Assembly: GCA_029778535.1 (NCBI GenBank)
Contig: JAKOQB010000187.1
Location: forward strand, 1-64,000
Direction: 5' to 3'
Length of the DNA stretch: 64,000 nt
From: Pseudomonadota bacterium
GTDB lineage: Bacteria; Pseudomonadota; Gammaproteobacteria; Burkholderiales; Burkholderiaceae_F
A program made the translations under genes and the position numbers. Of the stretch, positions 18,753-27,852 are shown piece by piece. Under the pieces are notes generated by a model. It was not told where the DNA came from. It searched no databases and was given only the letters and a program-made list of their open reading frames with translations. Numbering within the stretch: position 1 is the stretch's first letter; every line of letters begins with the position of its first letter.

Positions 18753-19379
18753 TCAACGCCCGCTGGGGGGACTGGCCTTCGCGGGCGGGTCCGGCAGCCA
18801 CTTCAGGTCCTGGAACCCGCGCATGATGTAGCCACCCTTGTCCCACGACGCGCCGGGATAGCCAAAGACTGCAAACGCCATGTCGTTGTCGTACAGCGAC
18901 GTGATGCACTTGCCGCGCACGGTGTTGAAGAACGGCTGGCCCTCGATCGCCTTGACGAGTTCGAGCTGCTTCGCACCGCCCGCTTTGGCGAAGCTGCCGC
19001 TGGCCGCCGTATCGAGCGCGGCCAGCCCTTCGCGCAGCAGTTTCAGCGTGTCCGCGCTCTTGCCGGCATCGGCATCCAGATCCTTGGCGAGCAAGGCATA
19101 CACCGCATCGGGCAGCTTCGCGTGCGGATAGAGCGTGCGCCCCATCGCCATCAGGGATTCCCCTTCGGCCGAGCTCAAGGTCTTCAGCTCGACCGCCCAT
19201 GATCGCGATGGCGCGAGCGCCGCGAGCACGCCGCCGGCGGCGAGCGTGCCGCTGAGCACGCCCGAGCCGCGCAGGAACTCGCGCCGCGTCAGCGGCAGGT
19301 CGATTCGCGGTATTTCGTCTGCCGCTTCGGTGCAGGCTCGACCGGGCGACGCGGTGTCGGCAATCGGAATGACTCTCAT
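18753..19379 (-). CDS. Gluconate 2-dehydrogenase subunit 3-like protein, Tat signal
   Basis: A 208-residue exported small subunit. The Tat signal is LTRREFLRGSG (Arg32/Arg33) followed by a hydrophobic stretch ending ...SRSWA. The mature part (LSSAEGESLMAMGRTLYPHAKLPDAVYALLAKDLD) matches gluconate 2-dehydrogenase subunit 3. It probably escorts the folded GMC subunit, which has no signal of its own, through the Tat pore. First gene of the minus-strand operon. Confidence 0.85.
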   Translation of the reverse strand: MRVIPIADTASPGRACTEAADEIPRIDLPLTRREFLRGSGVLSGTLAAGGVLAALAPSRSWAVELKTLSSAEGESLMAMGRTLYPHAKLPDAVYALLAKDLDADAGKSADTLKLLREGLAALDTAASGSFAKAGGAKQLELVKAIEGQPFFNTVRGKCITSLYDNDMAFAVFGYPGASWDKGGYIMRGFQDLKWLPDPPAKASPPSGR

Positions 19380-19572
19380 GAAACGGCCTCCTCGATTGTT
19401 TTCGCCCCTCTGTTGTGCATTTCGGGCGTCGGCGCGCAGTATTCCACCGGCGTCGCACCGGATGGTGATAGACGGCTATTTACCTGCGATCCGATGCGAC
19501 TGGCCACGCGAATTTGTGACAGCGGCGCCTGCGCTATCGTGCTGCGGGGCGACGAACGACCGGAGCCGAATC

Positions 19573-21786
19573 GTGGCGATCGAAACGATCCACCATCGCA
19601 TCTGCCCGCTGTGCGAGGCGTGCTGCGGACTGGAACTGAAGGTCGTCGATGGCCGCGTGACTTCGATCCGCGGCCACGACGACGACGTGTTCAGTCGTGG
19701 CTACGTCTGCCCCAAGGCGGTCGCGCTGAAGGACCTGCACGAGGACCCGGACCGCCTGCGCACGCCGCTGGTGAAGCGTGACGGCAAATTCGTCGCAGCA
19801 AGCTGGGACGAGGCCTTTTCCGAGATCGCGCGCCGCCTGCCGGCGATCCGCGCGCGGCACGGCGACGATGCCGTCGCCATCGCGCTCGGCAATCCGGTCG
19901 TGCACAAGGCGGGGCTGCTGCTGTACGTACCGCGGCTGGCGCGCGCGCTCGGCACGCGCAACGTGTTCTCCGCCTCCACGCTCGACCAGATGCCGAAGCA
20001 GCTCGCCAGCGGGCTGATGTTCGGCGACTGGCTGTCGATCGCGGTGCCCGACATCGAGCGGTCCGATCTGCTGGTGATCCTCGGCGCCAATCCCGCCGTG
20101 TCCAACGGCAGCATGTGGACCGTGCCCGACTTCCGCGGCAAGGCGAAAGCGCTGCGCGCGCGCGGCGGCAATCTGATCGTGATCGACCCGCGCCGCACGG
20201 AAACCGCAGAAATCGCCGATCGGCATATTTTCATCCGCCCCGGCGGCGACGCGTTTCTGCTCGCCGGCATCGTGCACACCTTGTTCGCGGAGAACCTGGC
20301 GCAGCTCGGACGCATGGCCCCGCATGTGGCCGGTGTCGATGCGCTGGCTGAAGCCGTGCGGCCTTTCGCGCCGGAACGCGTCGCCGCGCGCTGCGCCATT
20401 TCGGCCGACGCGATCCGTCAGCTCGCGCGCACGATCGCGGGCGCCGAGCGCGCCGCGGTGTACGGCCGCATCGGCACCTGCACGCAGGAGTTCGGCACGC
20501 TCGCCAACTGGCTGATCGACGCGGTCAACGTGCTGACGCGCCACCTCGACGAACCTGGCGGCGCGATGTTTCCGAAGGCGCCCGCGTTTGCGGCCAACAC
20601 GCGCGGCGCGACCGGCGCGGGACGCGGCGTGACGACCGGCCGCCATGCGAGCCGTGTGTCGCGCGCGCCCGAGGTGTTCGGCGAGCTGCCGATGACCTGC
20701 CTCGCGGAGGAAATCGAGACGCCCGGCACGGGCCAGCTCCGCGCGCTGATCACCGTCGCAGCCAATCCGGTGCTGTCGGCGCCGAACGGGCCGCGCATCG
20801 CCGCCGCGCTCGACGCGCTCGACTTCATGGTCAGCGTCGACGTGTACGTGAACGAGACGACGCGCCATGCCGACGTGATCCTGCCCGGCACGTCGCCGCT
20901 CGAGGAGATGCACTACGACGTCGCGTTCCCGCAGCTTGGGTATCGCAACTGCGCGCGCGCCGGCGCCGCGGTCCTCCCGCTCGCCGCAGAGCGCCCCGCC
21001 GAGTGGGAGATCCTGCTGAAGCTCACCGCGATCGCGAACGGCCGAGCCGACGGCGATCTTGCGCAGTTCGACGATGAACTCGCTGCCGCCGACGTGAAGC
21101 GCGCGGCGGGCGAGCACGCCGCCGCGGTGCTCGAGGCCGTCGCGCACCGGCGCGGTCCCGAGCGCCTGATCGATCTCGCGCTGCGCGCGGGGCCCTACGG
21201 CGACCGCTTTGGATTGAAGCCGGACGGACTGAATCTCGAAAAGCTGTTCGCCGCACCGAACGGCATCGACTTCGGCCCACTCGCGCCGCGCATTCCGGAA
21301 CTATTGCGCACGCCGTCGGGCCGCATCGAGATCGCGCCGCCGCTGCTGCTCTCAGACTTCGCGCGCGCGGCGGCAGCACTCGACCAACCCGCGCCCGACT
21401 TCGTGATCGTCGGCCGGCGGCAGGTGCGCTCGAACAATAGCTGGATGCACAACCTGCCTGCGCTCGCCAAGGGGCGCAACCGCTGCACGGTGCTGGTGAA
21501 CCCGGCCGACGCGCGGCGCCTCGGCCTGCGCGACGGCGGACGCGCGCGCATCGCGCGCGGCGCGAATGCGATCGACGCGCAGGTCGAAGTGAGCGACGCA
21601 ATGATGCCGGGCGTGCTCTCGCTGCCGCACGGCTGGGGCCACGACTTGCCCGGCGCGCAACTGAACGTGGCCGCGCTGCAGCCGGGCGCGAACCTGAACG
21701 CGCTGCTCGACGACCGCGTGCGCGATCCGCTGTCGGGCAACGCGGTGCTGAGCGGCGTGGCGGTCTGCGTGAGCGCGATCACCTGA
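19573..21786 (+). CDS. Molybdopterin-dependent oxidoreductase (DMSO-reductase family)
   Basis: 737 residues. An N-terminal 4Fe-4S site is formed by Cys12, Cys15, Cys19 (CPLCEACC) and Cys47 (GYVCPKA). A molybdopterin domain follows (LVILGANPAVSNGSMWTV; VIDPRRTETAEIADRHIFIRPG). The C-terminal dinucleotide-binding domain has RSNNSWMHNLPAL and LSLPHGWGHD. No signal peptide, so probably cytoplasmic. GTG 19573 is preceded by CGGAG; the longer upstream frame reads into the divergent promoter. Resembles lone CoA- or aldehyde-type formate-dehydrogenase-like enzymes; substrate unknown. Electron partners are not nearby. Confidence 0.85.
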   Translation: MAIETIHHRICPLCEACCGLELKVVDGRVTSIRGHDDDVFSRGYVCPKAVALKDLHEDPDRLRTPLVKRDGKFVAASWDEAFSEIARRLPAIRARHGDDAVAIALGNPVVHKAGLLLYVPRLARALGTRNVFSASTLDQMPKQLASGLMFGDWLSIAVPDIERSDLLVILGANPAVSNGSMWTVPDFRGKAKALRARGGNLIVIDPRRTETAEIADRHIFIRPGGDAFLLAGIVHTLFAENLAQLGRMAPHVAGVDALAEAVRPFAPERVAARCAISADAIRQLARTIAGAERAAVYGRIGTCTQEFGTLANWLIDAVNVLTRHLDEPGGAMFPKAPAFAANTRGATGAGRGVTTGRHASRVSRAPEVFGELPMTCLAEEIETPGTGQLRALITVAANPVLSAPNGPRIAAALDALDFMVSVDVYVNETTRHADVILPGTSPLEEMHYDVAFPQLGYRNCARAGAAVLPLAAERPAEWEILLKLTAIANGRADGDLAQFDDELAAADVKRAAGEHAAAVLEAVAHRRGPERLIDLALRAGPYGDRFGLKPDGLNLEKLFAAPNGIDFGPLAPRIPELLRTPSGRIEIAPPLLLSDFARAAAALDQPAPDFVIVGRRQVRSNNSWMHNLPALAKGRNRCTVLVNPADARRLGLRDGGRARIARGANAIDAQVEVSDAMMPGVLSLPHGWGHDLPGAQLNVAALQPGANLNALLDDRVRDPLSGNAVLSGVAVCVSAIT

Positions 21787-21806
21787 ACGGCTCGGCGGAA
21801 CTCGTC

Positions 21807-23369
21807 GTGAAACATCGCTTGGCTGCCGCGGACGTGATCGTCAATACGCGGCTCGGCCGCGCCGCCACCTGCCTGGGACTGCTCGGAGTCGCGACCGCCA
21901 TTGCATGGGCGGTCGACGGCGAGGTCAGCCTTGCGAGCCAGGCGCTCATCTACCTGCTGCCGGTGGTGCTGACCGCGGTCTATCTGCGCGGCGTCGATTC
22001 TCTTGCGACGGCCGTGCTCGGCTCGGTGCTGCTGAACTACCTGTTCATCCCGCCGCGCTACACGTTCCTGGTCGAAGGGCCCGAATACGTGATCCTGCTC
22101 TTCGCCCTGCTCGCCGTTTCGTTCGTGGTCAGCGGGCTGGTCGCGCGACTGAAGCGCGAGACGCTCGCAGCGCGGCGGGGCGAGCGGCGGATCGGCGAAT
22201 TGCACGATCTCGGACAGTCGCTCGGCGCCGTCGAGCACGAGTCGGAGATCGCCGCCCTCGGTGCCAAGGCCGTCGCGCGCGCGTTCGACTGTCCGGCGCA
22301 GATTCGAGTGACCGGCGTCGACGGCAACGAGACGGTCGAGGTCGCGACGCCGCCGGGCACGACCTGTCAGATCGACGACGACGCGCTGCGCTGGGTGCGG
22401 GAGCACGGCGGTGCGCTTGGCGCGCAGACGCGCAACTGGTCGACGCTGCCATGCTGCGCGATTCCCCTGCAGGTGGCGGCCGACTGCATCGGCGTCGTCG
22501 GCGTCGATCTGCGCGCGCTCGCGCGACCGTGGCAGCCCGACGACCTGCGCCATCTGGAAGCGATGGGGCGGCTGATCGCGGCCGCGCTGCATCGACTCAG
22601 GCTGGCGCGGGCCGCCGTCGATGCGCAGGCACGGGCGCAATGGGAAGGCACGCGCAACGCGCTGCTGGCGTCGATCTCGCACGATCTGCGCACGCCGCTC
22701 GCCGTGATCGTCGGCGCGGCGAGCACGCTGAGGGAGCACGACGCCGAACTGGACGCCGAACGGCGTGCGGCGCTGCTGCGTACGATCGAATCGGAAGCCG
22801 CGGCGATGGCGGACACCGCGGACAACGCGCTGCAACTGGCCCGCCTTTCCGCGGGTGAGCTCGCGTTGCGGCGCGACTGGGAATCGGTGGAGGAGATCGT
22901 CGGCTCGGTGCTCGCGCGGCTGCGCCGCGGTCACCCGGGCCGCCGGCTCGTCGCCCACGTTCCGAGCGGGCTTCCGCTCGTGCAGGTGGATCCGGTGCTG
23001 ATCGCACAGGTGCTGACCAACCTGATCGAGAACGCGCTGACGCACGGCGGCTCCGGCGGCGCGGTCGAGATCGATGTCGATCGGCGCGGCGACTCCCTCG
23101 CCGTGCGCGTCAGCGATCACGGGCCGGGGCTGGGCGCGAAAGACCTCGCCACACTGTTCGAACGCGCGGCGCAATCGCCAGCAGGTCGTACCGAGCAACG
23201 CCGACGCGGCGCCGGACTCGGGCTCGCGATCTGTCGTGCCATCGTCGCTGCGCACGGCGGCGCGATCGGCGCGGCCAACCGCGACGGCGGCGGCGCCTCC
23301 TTCTGGTTCACGCTTCCGATCGCGCGCAATGCCGTGCAGTCGGTCGAAGACGCTCGCCCCGACCGGTGA
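21807..23369 (+). CDS. KdpD-like sensor histidine kinase lacking the KdpD/USP domains
   Basis: 520 residues, inner membrane. It begins where KdpD has its membrane part: a DUF4118 region of about four helices (residues 20-110, with the KdpD-type LLNYLFIPPRYTF). A GAF-like domain follows (about 135-260), then HisKA with His292 in SISHDLRTPLAV and a HATPase (NLIENALTHG; DHGPGLG; GAGLGLAICRAIV). The cytoplasmic N-terminal KdpD and universal-stress domains are absent. GTG start 21807. Its stop overlaps the response regulator start (TGATG). Confidence 0.88.
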   Translation: MKHRLAAADVIVNTRLGRAATCLGLLGVATAIAWAVDGEVSLASQALIYLLPVVLTAVYLRGVDSLATAVLGSVLLNYLFIPPRYTFLVEGPEYVILLFALLAVSFVVSGLVARLKRETLAARRGERRIGELHDLGQSLGAVEHESEIAALGAKAVARAFDCPAQIRVTGVDGNETVEVATPPGTTCQIDDDALRWVREHGGALGAQTRNWSTLPCCAIPLQVAADCIGVVGVDLRALARPWQPDDLRHLEAMGRLIAAALHRLRLARAAVDAQARAQWEGTRNALLASISHDLRTPLAVIVGAASTLREHDAELDAERRAALLRTIESEAAAMADTADNALQLARLSAGELALRRDWESVEEIVGSVLARLRRGHPGRRLVAHVPSGLPLVQVDPVLIAQVLTNLIENALTHGGSGGAVEIDVDRRGDSLAVRVSDHGPGLGAKDLATLFERAAQSPAGRTEQRRRGAGLGLAICRAIVAAHGGAIGAANRDGGGASFWFTLPIARNAVQSVEDARPDR

Positions 23370-24064
23370 TGAACGCGCCGAACGGATCCGCTGCCATCCT
23401 CGTGGTCGAGGACGAAACGGACATCCGTCGCTTCCTCGAAGCCAGCCTGCGCGCCGCCGGGCATACGGTGGTAACCGCTTCGACCGGGCGCGATGCGATT
23501 GCACAGGTTGCCAAGGAGCCCATCTCGCTGATCGTGCTCGATCTCGGCCTGCCCGACATCGAAGGGACGGACGTGATCCGCGCCGTCCGGTCGCATTCGG
23601 CGACACCGATCATCGTGCTGTCCGCGCGGACCGACGAGCCGCAGAAGATCCGCGCGCTCGATCTGGGCGCCGATGATTACCTGACCAAGCCATTCGGCGT
23701 CGGCGAGTTGCTGGCGCGCGTCCGGGTCGCATTTCGACGTGCGCCGGCCGGTGAAAGCGAAGCGCCGCTTTGCATCGACGGGCTCGAAATCGACCTGACC
23801 GCGCGACGCGTACGCAAGGACGGCGTCGAGGTCCATCTCACGCCGACCGAGTTCAAGCTGCTCGCGCGCCTGGCGCGCAGCGCGGGCCGCGTGGTCACGC
23901 ACCGGCAGCTGTTGGCCGAGGTGTGGGGCGCGGAGTTCGTCGAGCACACGCACTACCTGCGCATCTACATGGGCCAGTTGCGCGCAAAGATCGAGGCCGA
24001 TCCGGCCGATCCCCGCTATCTGCTGACCGAGCCCGGCGTCGGCTACCGGCTGGTCGACGAATGA
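23369..24064 (+). CDS. KdpE-like response regulator (OmpR family)
   Basis: 231 residues. Receiver domain with acidic pocket Glu14/Asp15, phospho-acceptor Asp58 (VLDLGLPD) and the TKPF lysine near residue 108. The C-terminal winged helix is of OmpR type (HLTPTEFKLLARLARSAGRVVTHRQLL...HYLRIYMGQLRAKIE), with the tail LLTEPGVGYRLVDE as in KdpE. ATG 23369 overlaps the kinase stop; an in-frame GTG one codon upstream is the alternative. The likely target is the kup gene 80 bp downstream. Confidence 0.9.
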   Translation: MNAPNGSAAILVVEDETDIRRFLEASLRAAGHTVVTASTGRDAIAQVAKEPISLIVLDLGLPDIEGTDVIRAVRSHSATPIIVLSARTDEPQKIRALDLGADDYLTKPFGVGELLARVRVAFRRAPAGESEAPLCIDGLEIDLTARRVRKDGVEVHLTPTEFKLLARLARSAGRVVTHRQLLAEVWGAEFVEHTHYLRIYMGQLRAKIEADPADPRYLLTEPGVGYRLVDE

Positions 24065-24144
24065 CTCCAGAGTGCGCCTTCTTTATGCGTTCTTTACGGC
24101 TCGGCTTCTAAAACGCAGCCCTCGGGATCATCGACGAGGGCGTC

Positions 24145-26019
24145 GTGGGACAACCGCAGAAGAAGGGCGTGGCAGCCTTGACCGTGGCCGCGATCGGCGT
24201 CGTGTACGGCGACATCGGCACCAGCCCGCTGTACACGGTCAAGGAGATCTTCAGCGAGCCGACCGGAATCGCGCTGACGCCGGTGAACCTGATCGGCGCC
24301 GTGTCGGCGATCTTCTGGCTGCTGATGCTGGTGGTCACGCTGAAGTACGTGATGCTGATCCTGCGCGCCGACAACCGCGGCGAAGGCGGCATCATGGCGC
24401 TGGTCGCGCTTGCAGCAAGGGCCGCGGGCAAGACGCCGCAGCGCCGGGCGGCGCTGCTGCTGGTCGGCGCGTTCGGGGCGTCGCTGTTCTACGGCGACGG
24501 CGTGATCACGCCGGCGATTTCGGTGCTGAGCGCGGTCGAAGGGCTCGAGGTGATGACGCCGCGGCTGCAGCCGTACGTGCTGCCGATTTCGATCGGCATC
24601 CTGGTCGGTCTCTTCATCGTGCAGCGGCACGGCACCGCGGCGGTCGGGCGCTGGTTCGGGCCGACCGTGATCGTCTGGTTTGGGACGCTGGCGGTCGCGG
24701 GTGCGGTGCAGATCGCGCGCTCGCCGCAGATCCTGCAAGCGCTCAACCCGCTGTACGCGATCGAATTTCTCGCCGCACGCGGCGCCGGCATCTTCGCCAC
24801 CGTCGGCGCGGTCGTGCTCGCGGTGACCGGCGCAGAGGCGCTGTACGCCGACCTCGGCCACTTCGGCAAGCGCCCGATCCGCATCGCATGGACGGGACTG
24901 GTGCTGCCGGCGCTCGCGGTCAACTACCTGGGTCAGGGCGCGCTGCTGATCGCGCAGCCAAGCGCGATCGAAAACCCGTTCTTCCGCCTCTTCCCCGAGC
25001 CGTTGCTGCTGCCCGCGGTCGTGCTGGCATCGATCGCGACCGTGATCGCGTCGCAGGCGGTGATCTCGGGCGCGTACTCGATGACGCAGCAGGCGATCCA
25101 TCTGGGTTTCCTGCCGCGCATGGCGATCACCTACACATCGGCGAAGGAGATGGGGCAGATCTACATGCCGGCGGTCAACTGGATGCTGCTCGCCGCCGTG
25201 CTGGTCGTCACGACCGGGTTCCGCTCGTCGTCGAATCTGGCCGGCGCGTACGGCATCGCGGTCACGCTGATGATGCTGGTCACCACGTTCCTGACCTTCT
25301 TCGTGGTGCGCCACGGCTGGAACTATCCGCTCTGGCTCGCGCTCGCGGCCACCGCGTTCTTCATCCTGCTCGATGCATTGCTCGTCGTCGCGTGCTCGGC
25401 GAAGTTCTTCGACGGCGGCTGGTTCACGCTGGCGCTCGGGGTGGTGCTGTTCGCGGTGATGGCGACGTGGAAGCGTGGGCGTGAGCTGCTGTTCGAGCAT
25501 ATCCACCGCGAGGACCCGGAGGTGACGGGATTCATCGACCTGCTGCTGCGCGACGACATCAAGCGCGTCGCCGGCACGGCGGTGTACGCGGTCGCCGACC
25601 CGGAGCGCGTGCCGCAGGCGCTGCTGCACAACCTGAAGCACAACAAGGTGCTGCACGAGCGCATCGTGATCCTGAACGTCGTGTTTCACGAGGTGCCGTG
25701 GATTTCGTTCGACAAGCGGGTCGAGGTGGAGTCGCTGGCGCGCGGCGTCTGGAAAGTCCGCGTCAACTACGGCTTCATGAACCAGCCGGACATACCGCAG
25801 GCGCTGACACTGTGCCGAACGCACGGACTCGACATCAACCTGTTCGAGACGTCGTACTTCCTCAGCCGCGAAACGGTGGTGCCGACCGCGCAGGGCAAGA
25901 TGGTGCGCTGGCGCGAGCGGCTGTTCGAAACGTTGTCACGCAATGCCGCGTCGGTCGTCGACCTGTTCCGGATCCCATCGAACAGCGTGATCGAGCTGGG
26001 AACCCGGGTTCACCTGTGA
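24145..26019 (+). CDS. kup: Kup (Trk-type) potassium uptake protein
   Basis: A 624-residue inner-membrane K+/H+ symporter. The N-terminus [27 protein letters not shown] is the Kup hallmark. It is followed by about 12 helices (e.g. [20 protein letters not shown]) and a cytoplasmic C-terminal domain of about 170 residues. GTG start 24145. It lies 80 bp after the KdpE-like gene, an unusual pairing that suggests the two-component system controls Kup rather than a KdpFABC pump. Confidence 0.95.
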   Translation: MGQPQKKGVAALTVAAIGVVYGDIGTSPLYTVKEIFSEPTGIALTPVNLIGAVSAIFWLLMLVVTLKYVMLILRADNRGEGGIMALVALAARAAGKTPQRRAALLLVGAFGASLFYGDGVITPAISVLSAVEGLEVMTPRLQPYVLPISIGILVGLFIVQRHGTAAVGRWFGPTVIVWFGTLAVAGAVQIARSPQILQALNPLYAIEFLAARGAGIFATVGAVVLAVTGAEALYADLGHFGKRPIRIAWTGLVLPALAVNYLGQGALLIAQPSAIENPFFRLFPEPLLLPAVVLASIATVIASQAVISGAYSMTQQAIHLGFLPRMAITYTSAKEMGQIYMPAVNWMLLAAVLVVTTGFRSSSNLAGAYGIAVTLMMLVTTFLTFFVVRHGWNYPLWLALAATAFFILLDALLVVACSAKFFDGGWFTLALGVVLFAVMATWKRGRELLFEHIHREDPEVTGFIDLLLRDDIKRVAGTAVYAVADPERVPQALLHNLKHNKVLHERIVILNVVFHEVPWISFDKRVEVESLARGVWKVRVNYGFMNQPDIPQALTLCRTHGLDINLFETSYFLSRETVVPTAQGKMVRWRERLFETLSRNAASVVDLFRIPSNSVIELGTRVHL

Positions 26020-26102
26020 TCCGGGCGTTACCGGACCTTCGTCGCTCGGCCGCCAGCGCGCCGAGGCTGCGGAAGATGCGGCCGTGATCGACCATGGAAC
26101 AT

Positions 26103-26522
26103 TCAGCGCGAAAGCCAGTTCTTGACCTTCAACCCCTTGACGCGCCGGAATTCGTTCACGTTGTCCGTCACGAGGATCAGGCCGAGCGCGAGCGCATGCG
26201 CGGCAATCAGCATGTCGTTCGCGCCGCTGGGCATTCCGTCGCGCTCAAGCGCGGCACGCAGTTCACCATAGCGACGATCGGAGTCCGCACCGAGTGCGAG
26301 GATCGGAAGCGCGGACAGCACCTGTTCGAGCTGCTCCGTCAGCTTCGCTGAGGCCTTCTTCGCCGCGCCGAAGCGCAGCTCGCAAGCAACGATGATGCTG
26401 GTGCAGACCCTGTCTTCGCCGATGCGTGCGATGCGGCGCGTTACCGAACCCTGCGGGTCGCGCACCAGCGCCGAGACGATGTTGGTGTCCAGGAGGTACC
26501 GGTAGGGCGTATCCGAAGACAT
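26103..26522 (-). CDS. vapC: VapC-type PIN domain toxin
   Basis: 139 residues. Acidic PIN residues are visible: Asp12 in YLLDTNIVSALVR, Glu in VACELRFGA, Asp in SGANDMLIAAHAL and Asp in LVTDNVNEF. The family cuts tRNA or other RNA. It starts on the base immediately next to the antitoxin stop codon, as in other VapBC operons. The C-terminal RVKGLKVKNWL is typical of the chromosomal VapC group. Confidence 0.9.
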   Translation of the reverse strand: MSSDTPYRYLLDTNIVSALVRDPQGSVTRRIARIGEDRVCTSIIVACELRFGAAKKASAKLTEQLEQVLSALPILALGADSDRRYGELRAALERDGMPSGANDMLIAAHALALGLILVTDNVNEFRRVKGLKVKNWLSR

Positions 26523-26756
26523 CTACAGATCGACCGGTTCGGCCTTTTGGTCCTTGATCGGCGGAAACGCCTCCCGTAGCGGTTTCAGGGATCTCAGCGT
26601 CTCGAGCAACGAGCGCGGGCGCCTGGGGACGATGATCAAGGCTTCGCCTTCCTTGCGGAGCAGAGCTTCGTTGCCCGGCAGTTCGAGATCACGTGGGATT
26701 CGTACCGCCTGATTCCTGCCGTTGCGAAACAAGCGGACGCTGCGTTCAGGTTGCAT
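26523..26756 (-). CDS. vapB: VapB-type antitoxin (AbrB/SpoVT fold)
   Basis: 77 residues. 'SVRLFRNGRNQAVRIPRDLELPGNEA' is the swapped-hairpin AbrB DNA-binding domain of VapB; the C-terminal tail should wrap the toxin. ATG 26756 was chosen because AGGAAC lies just upstream and the family begins there; the frame extends to 26822. The pair should autorepress its promoter in the 70 bp upstream. Confidence 0.88.
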   Translation of the reverse strand: MQPERSVRLFRNGRNQAVRIPRDLELPGNEALLRKEGEALIIVPRRPRSLLETLRSLKPLREAFPPIKDQKAEPVDL

Positions 26757-26825
26757 CTGGGTTCCTGCGACTTTTCGGCCTATGCCAAAGCATAGGCTGC
26801 GCCCGAGGCCGGAAACGGGCAAGCG

Positions 26826-27494
26826 CTAGAACCTTTCCACCCACGGCCGCAGCTCGATTTCCCACGTCCACGCGCTGCGCGGCTGCTCGACGATCGCGAG
26901 ATACGCGGCGGCGATCGCATCCGGGTCGAGCTTGCTGTCTTCAGCCTGACCGGCACTGCCCACCGCCCCGTCGATCACGAAGTGCGCGACGTGGATGCCC
27001 TGCGGCGCCAGCTCGCGTGCGAGGCTTTGCGCCAGCCCGCGCAGCGCGAACTTGCCCATCGCGAACGGGGCGGAGTGCGGATAACCCTTGACGCTCGCCG
27101 ATGCGCCGGTGAAGAGCAGCGCACCGCGCCCGCGCGCGAGCATCCGCCGCGCCGCCTGCTGCGCGACCAGGAACGCGCCGAACGCGGTGACTTCGAGGCT
27201 GCGCCGAACGTCGTCGGGCGAAAGGTCCGAGATCGGCCCGCGCGCGCGATAACTCGGGTTGTAAAGCACCACGTCGAGCGGCGGCAGTGCGGCGTCGAGC
27301 CGCGAAAACAGCGATTCGACCTCAGCCGGTTCGGTCGCGTCGCAGGCGAGCTTGAGCCGCGCCGGCACGTCGCCGCTGCGCGCGGCGCTGCCGCGCGACG
27401 CCAGCGCGACCGCGTAGCCCGCGCGGGCGAGCAGGCGCGCGAACGACGCGCTGATGCCGCTGCCGGCGCCGACGATCAGTGCGGCTTTTGTCAT
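26826..27494 (-). CDS. SDR family oxidoreductase without the catalytic Tyr
   Basis: A 222-residue Rossmann protein. The cofactor motif is VGAGSGISASFARLLARAG (from residue 8). The catalytic YxxxK is replaced by FAMGK (SAPFAMGKFALRGLAQSLA), so the classic Tyr is Phe. I recall a subgroup with this same FAMGKFALR phrase, so this is probably family-typical rather than damage. Activity is uncertain. ATG 27494 overlaps the upstream monooxygenase stop by ATGA. Confidence 0.8.
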   Translation of the reverse strand: MTKAALIVGAGSGISASFARLLARAGYAVALASRGSAARSGDVPARLKLACDATEPAEVESLFSRLDAALPPLDVVLYNPSYRARGPISDLSPDDVRRSLEVTAFGAFLVAQQAARRMLARGRGALLFTGASASVKGYPHSAPFAMGKFALRGLAQSLARELAPQGIHVAHFVIDGAVGSAGQAEDSKLDPDAIAAAYLAIVEQPRSAWTWEIELRPWVERF

Positions 27495-27796
27495 GCGTCC
27501 GACTTCGCCAGCAGCGTGTAGTGCTCGACCTGCGGCGGCTGCGCGAAGTACGGGCCGACGATCGCGCGCCATTCGCCGAAAGCGGGCGAACCGCGGAAAT
27601 CGACCGTGTGGTTCTCCAGCGTGTCCCAGAAGATCATCAGCAGGTAGCGCTCGGGCGACTCGATGCCTTTGTTCACCTTGTAGCCGCGAAAGCCCTTGGC
27701 CTGCGCGATCACGGTATCGACGCCGCGGCGGATCGCGGCATCGAACTCGGCCTGCTTGCCGGGGTGGATGCGGATATCGGCGACTTCCAGGATCAT
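27491..27796 (-). CDS. Antibiotic biosynthesis monooxygenase (ABM) domain protein
   Basis: A 101-residue ferredoxin-like ABM fold. 'MILEVADIRIHPGKQAEFDAAI' and 'GFRGYKVNKGIESPERYLLMIFWDTLENHTVDF' are typical of this small dimeric family (cofactor-free oxidases or haem-binding proteins). ATG 27796 has GAGGAG six bases upstream; ATG 27799 is the alternative. Translationally coupled to the SDR gene through an ATGA overlap. Confidence 0.82.
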   Translation of the reverse strand: MILEVADIRIHPGKQAEFDAAIRRGVDTVIAQAKGFRGYKVNKGIESPERYLLMIFWDTLENHTVDFRGSPAFGEWRAIVGPYFAQPPQVEHYTLLAKSDA

Positions 27797-27852
27797 CATC
27801 TTCTCCTCAATGGCAACAGGATGGTAACGCTGTGAGTGCAAGAGGAGGGACG

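Noticed and set aside
26103-26822. VapBC as part of a mobile element
   Set aside because: No repeats, integrase or attachment-like duplication flank it; it looks like an ordinary chromosomal pair.
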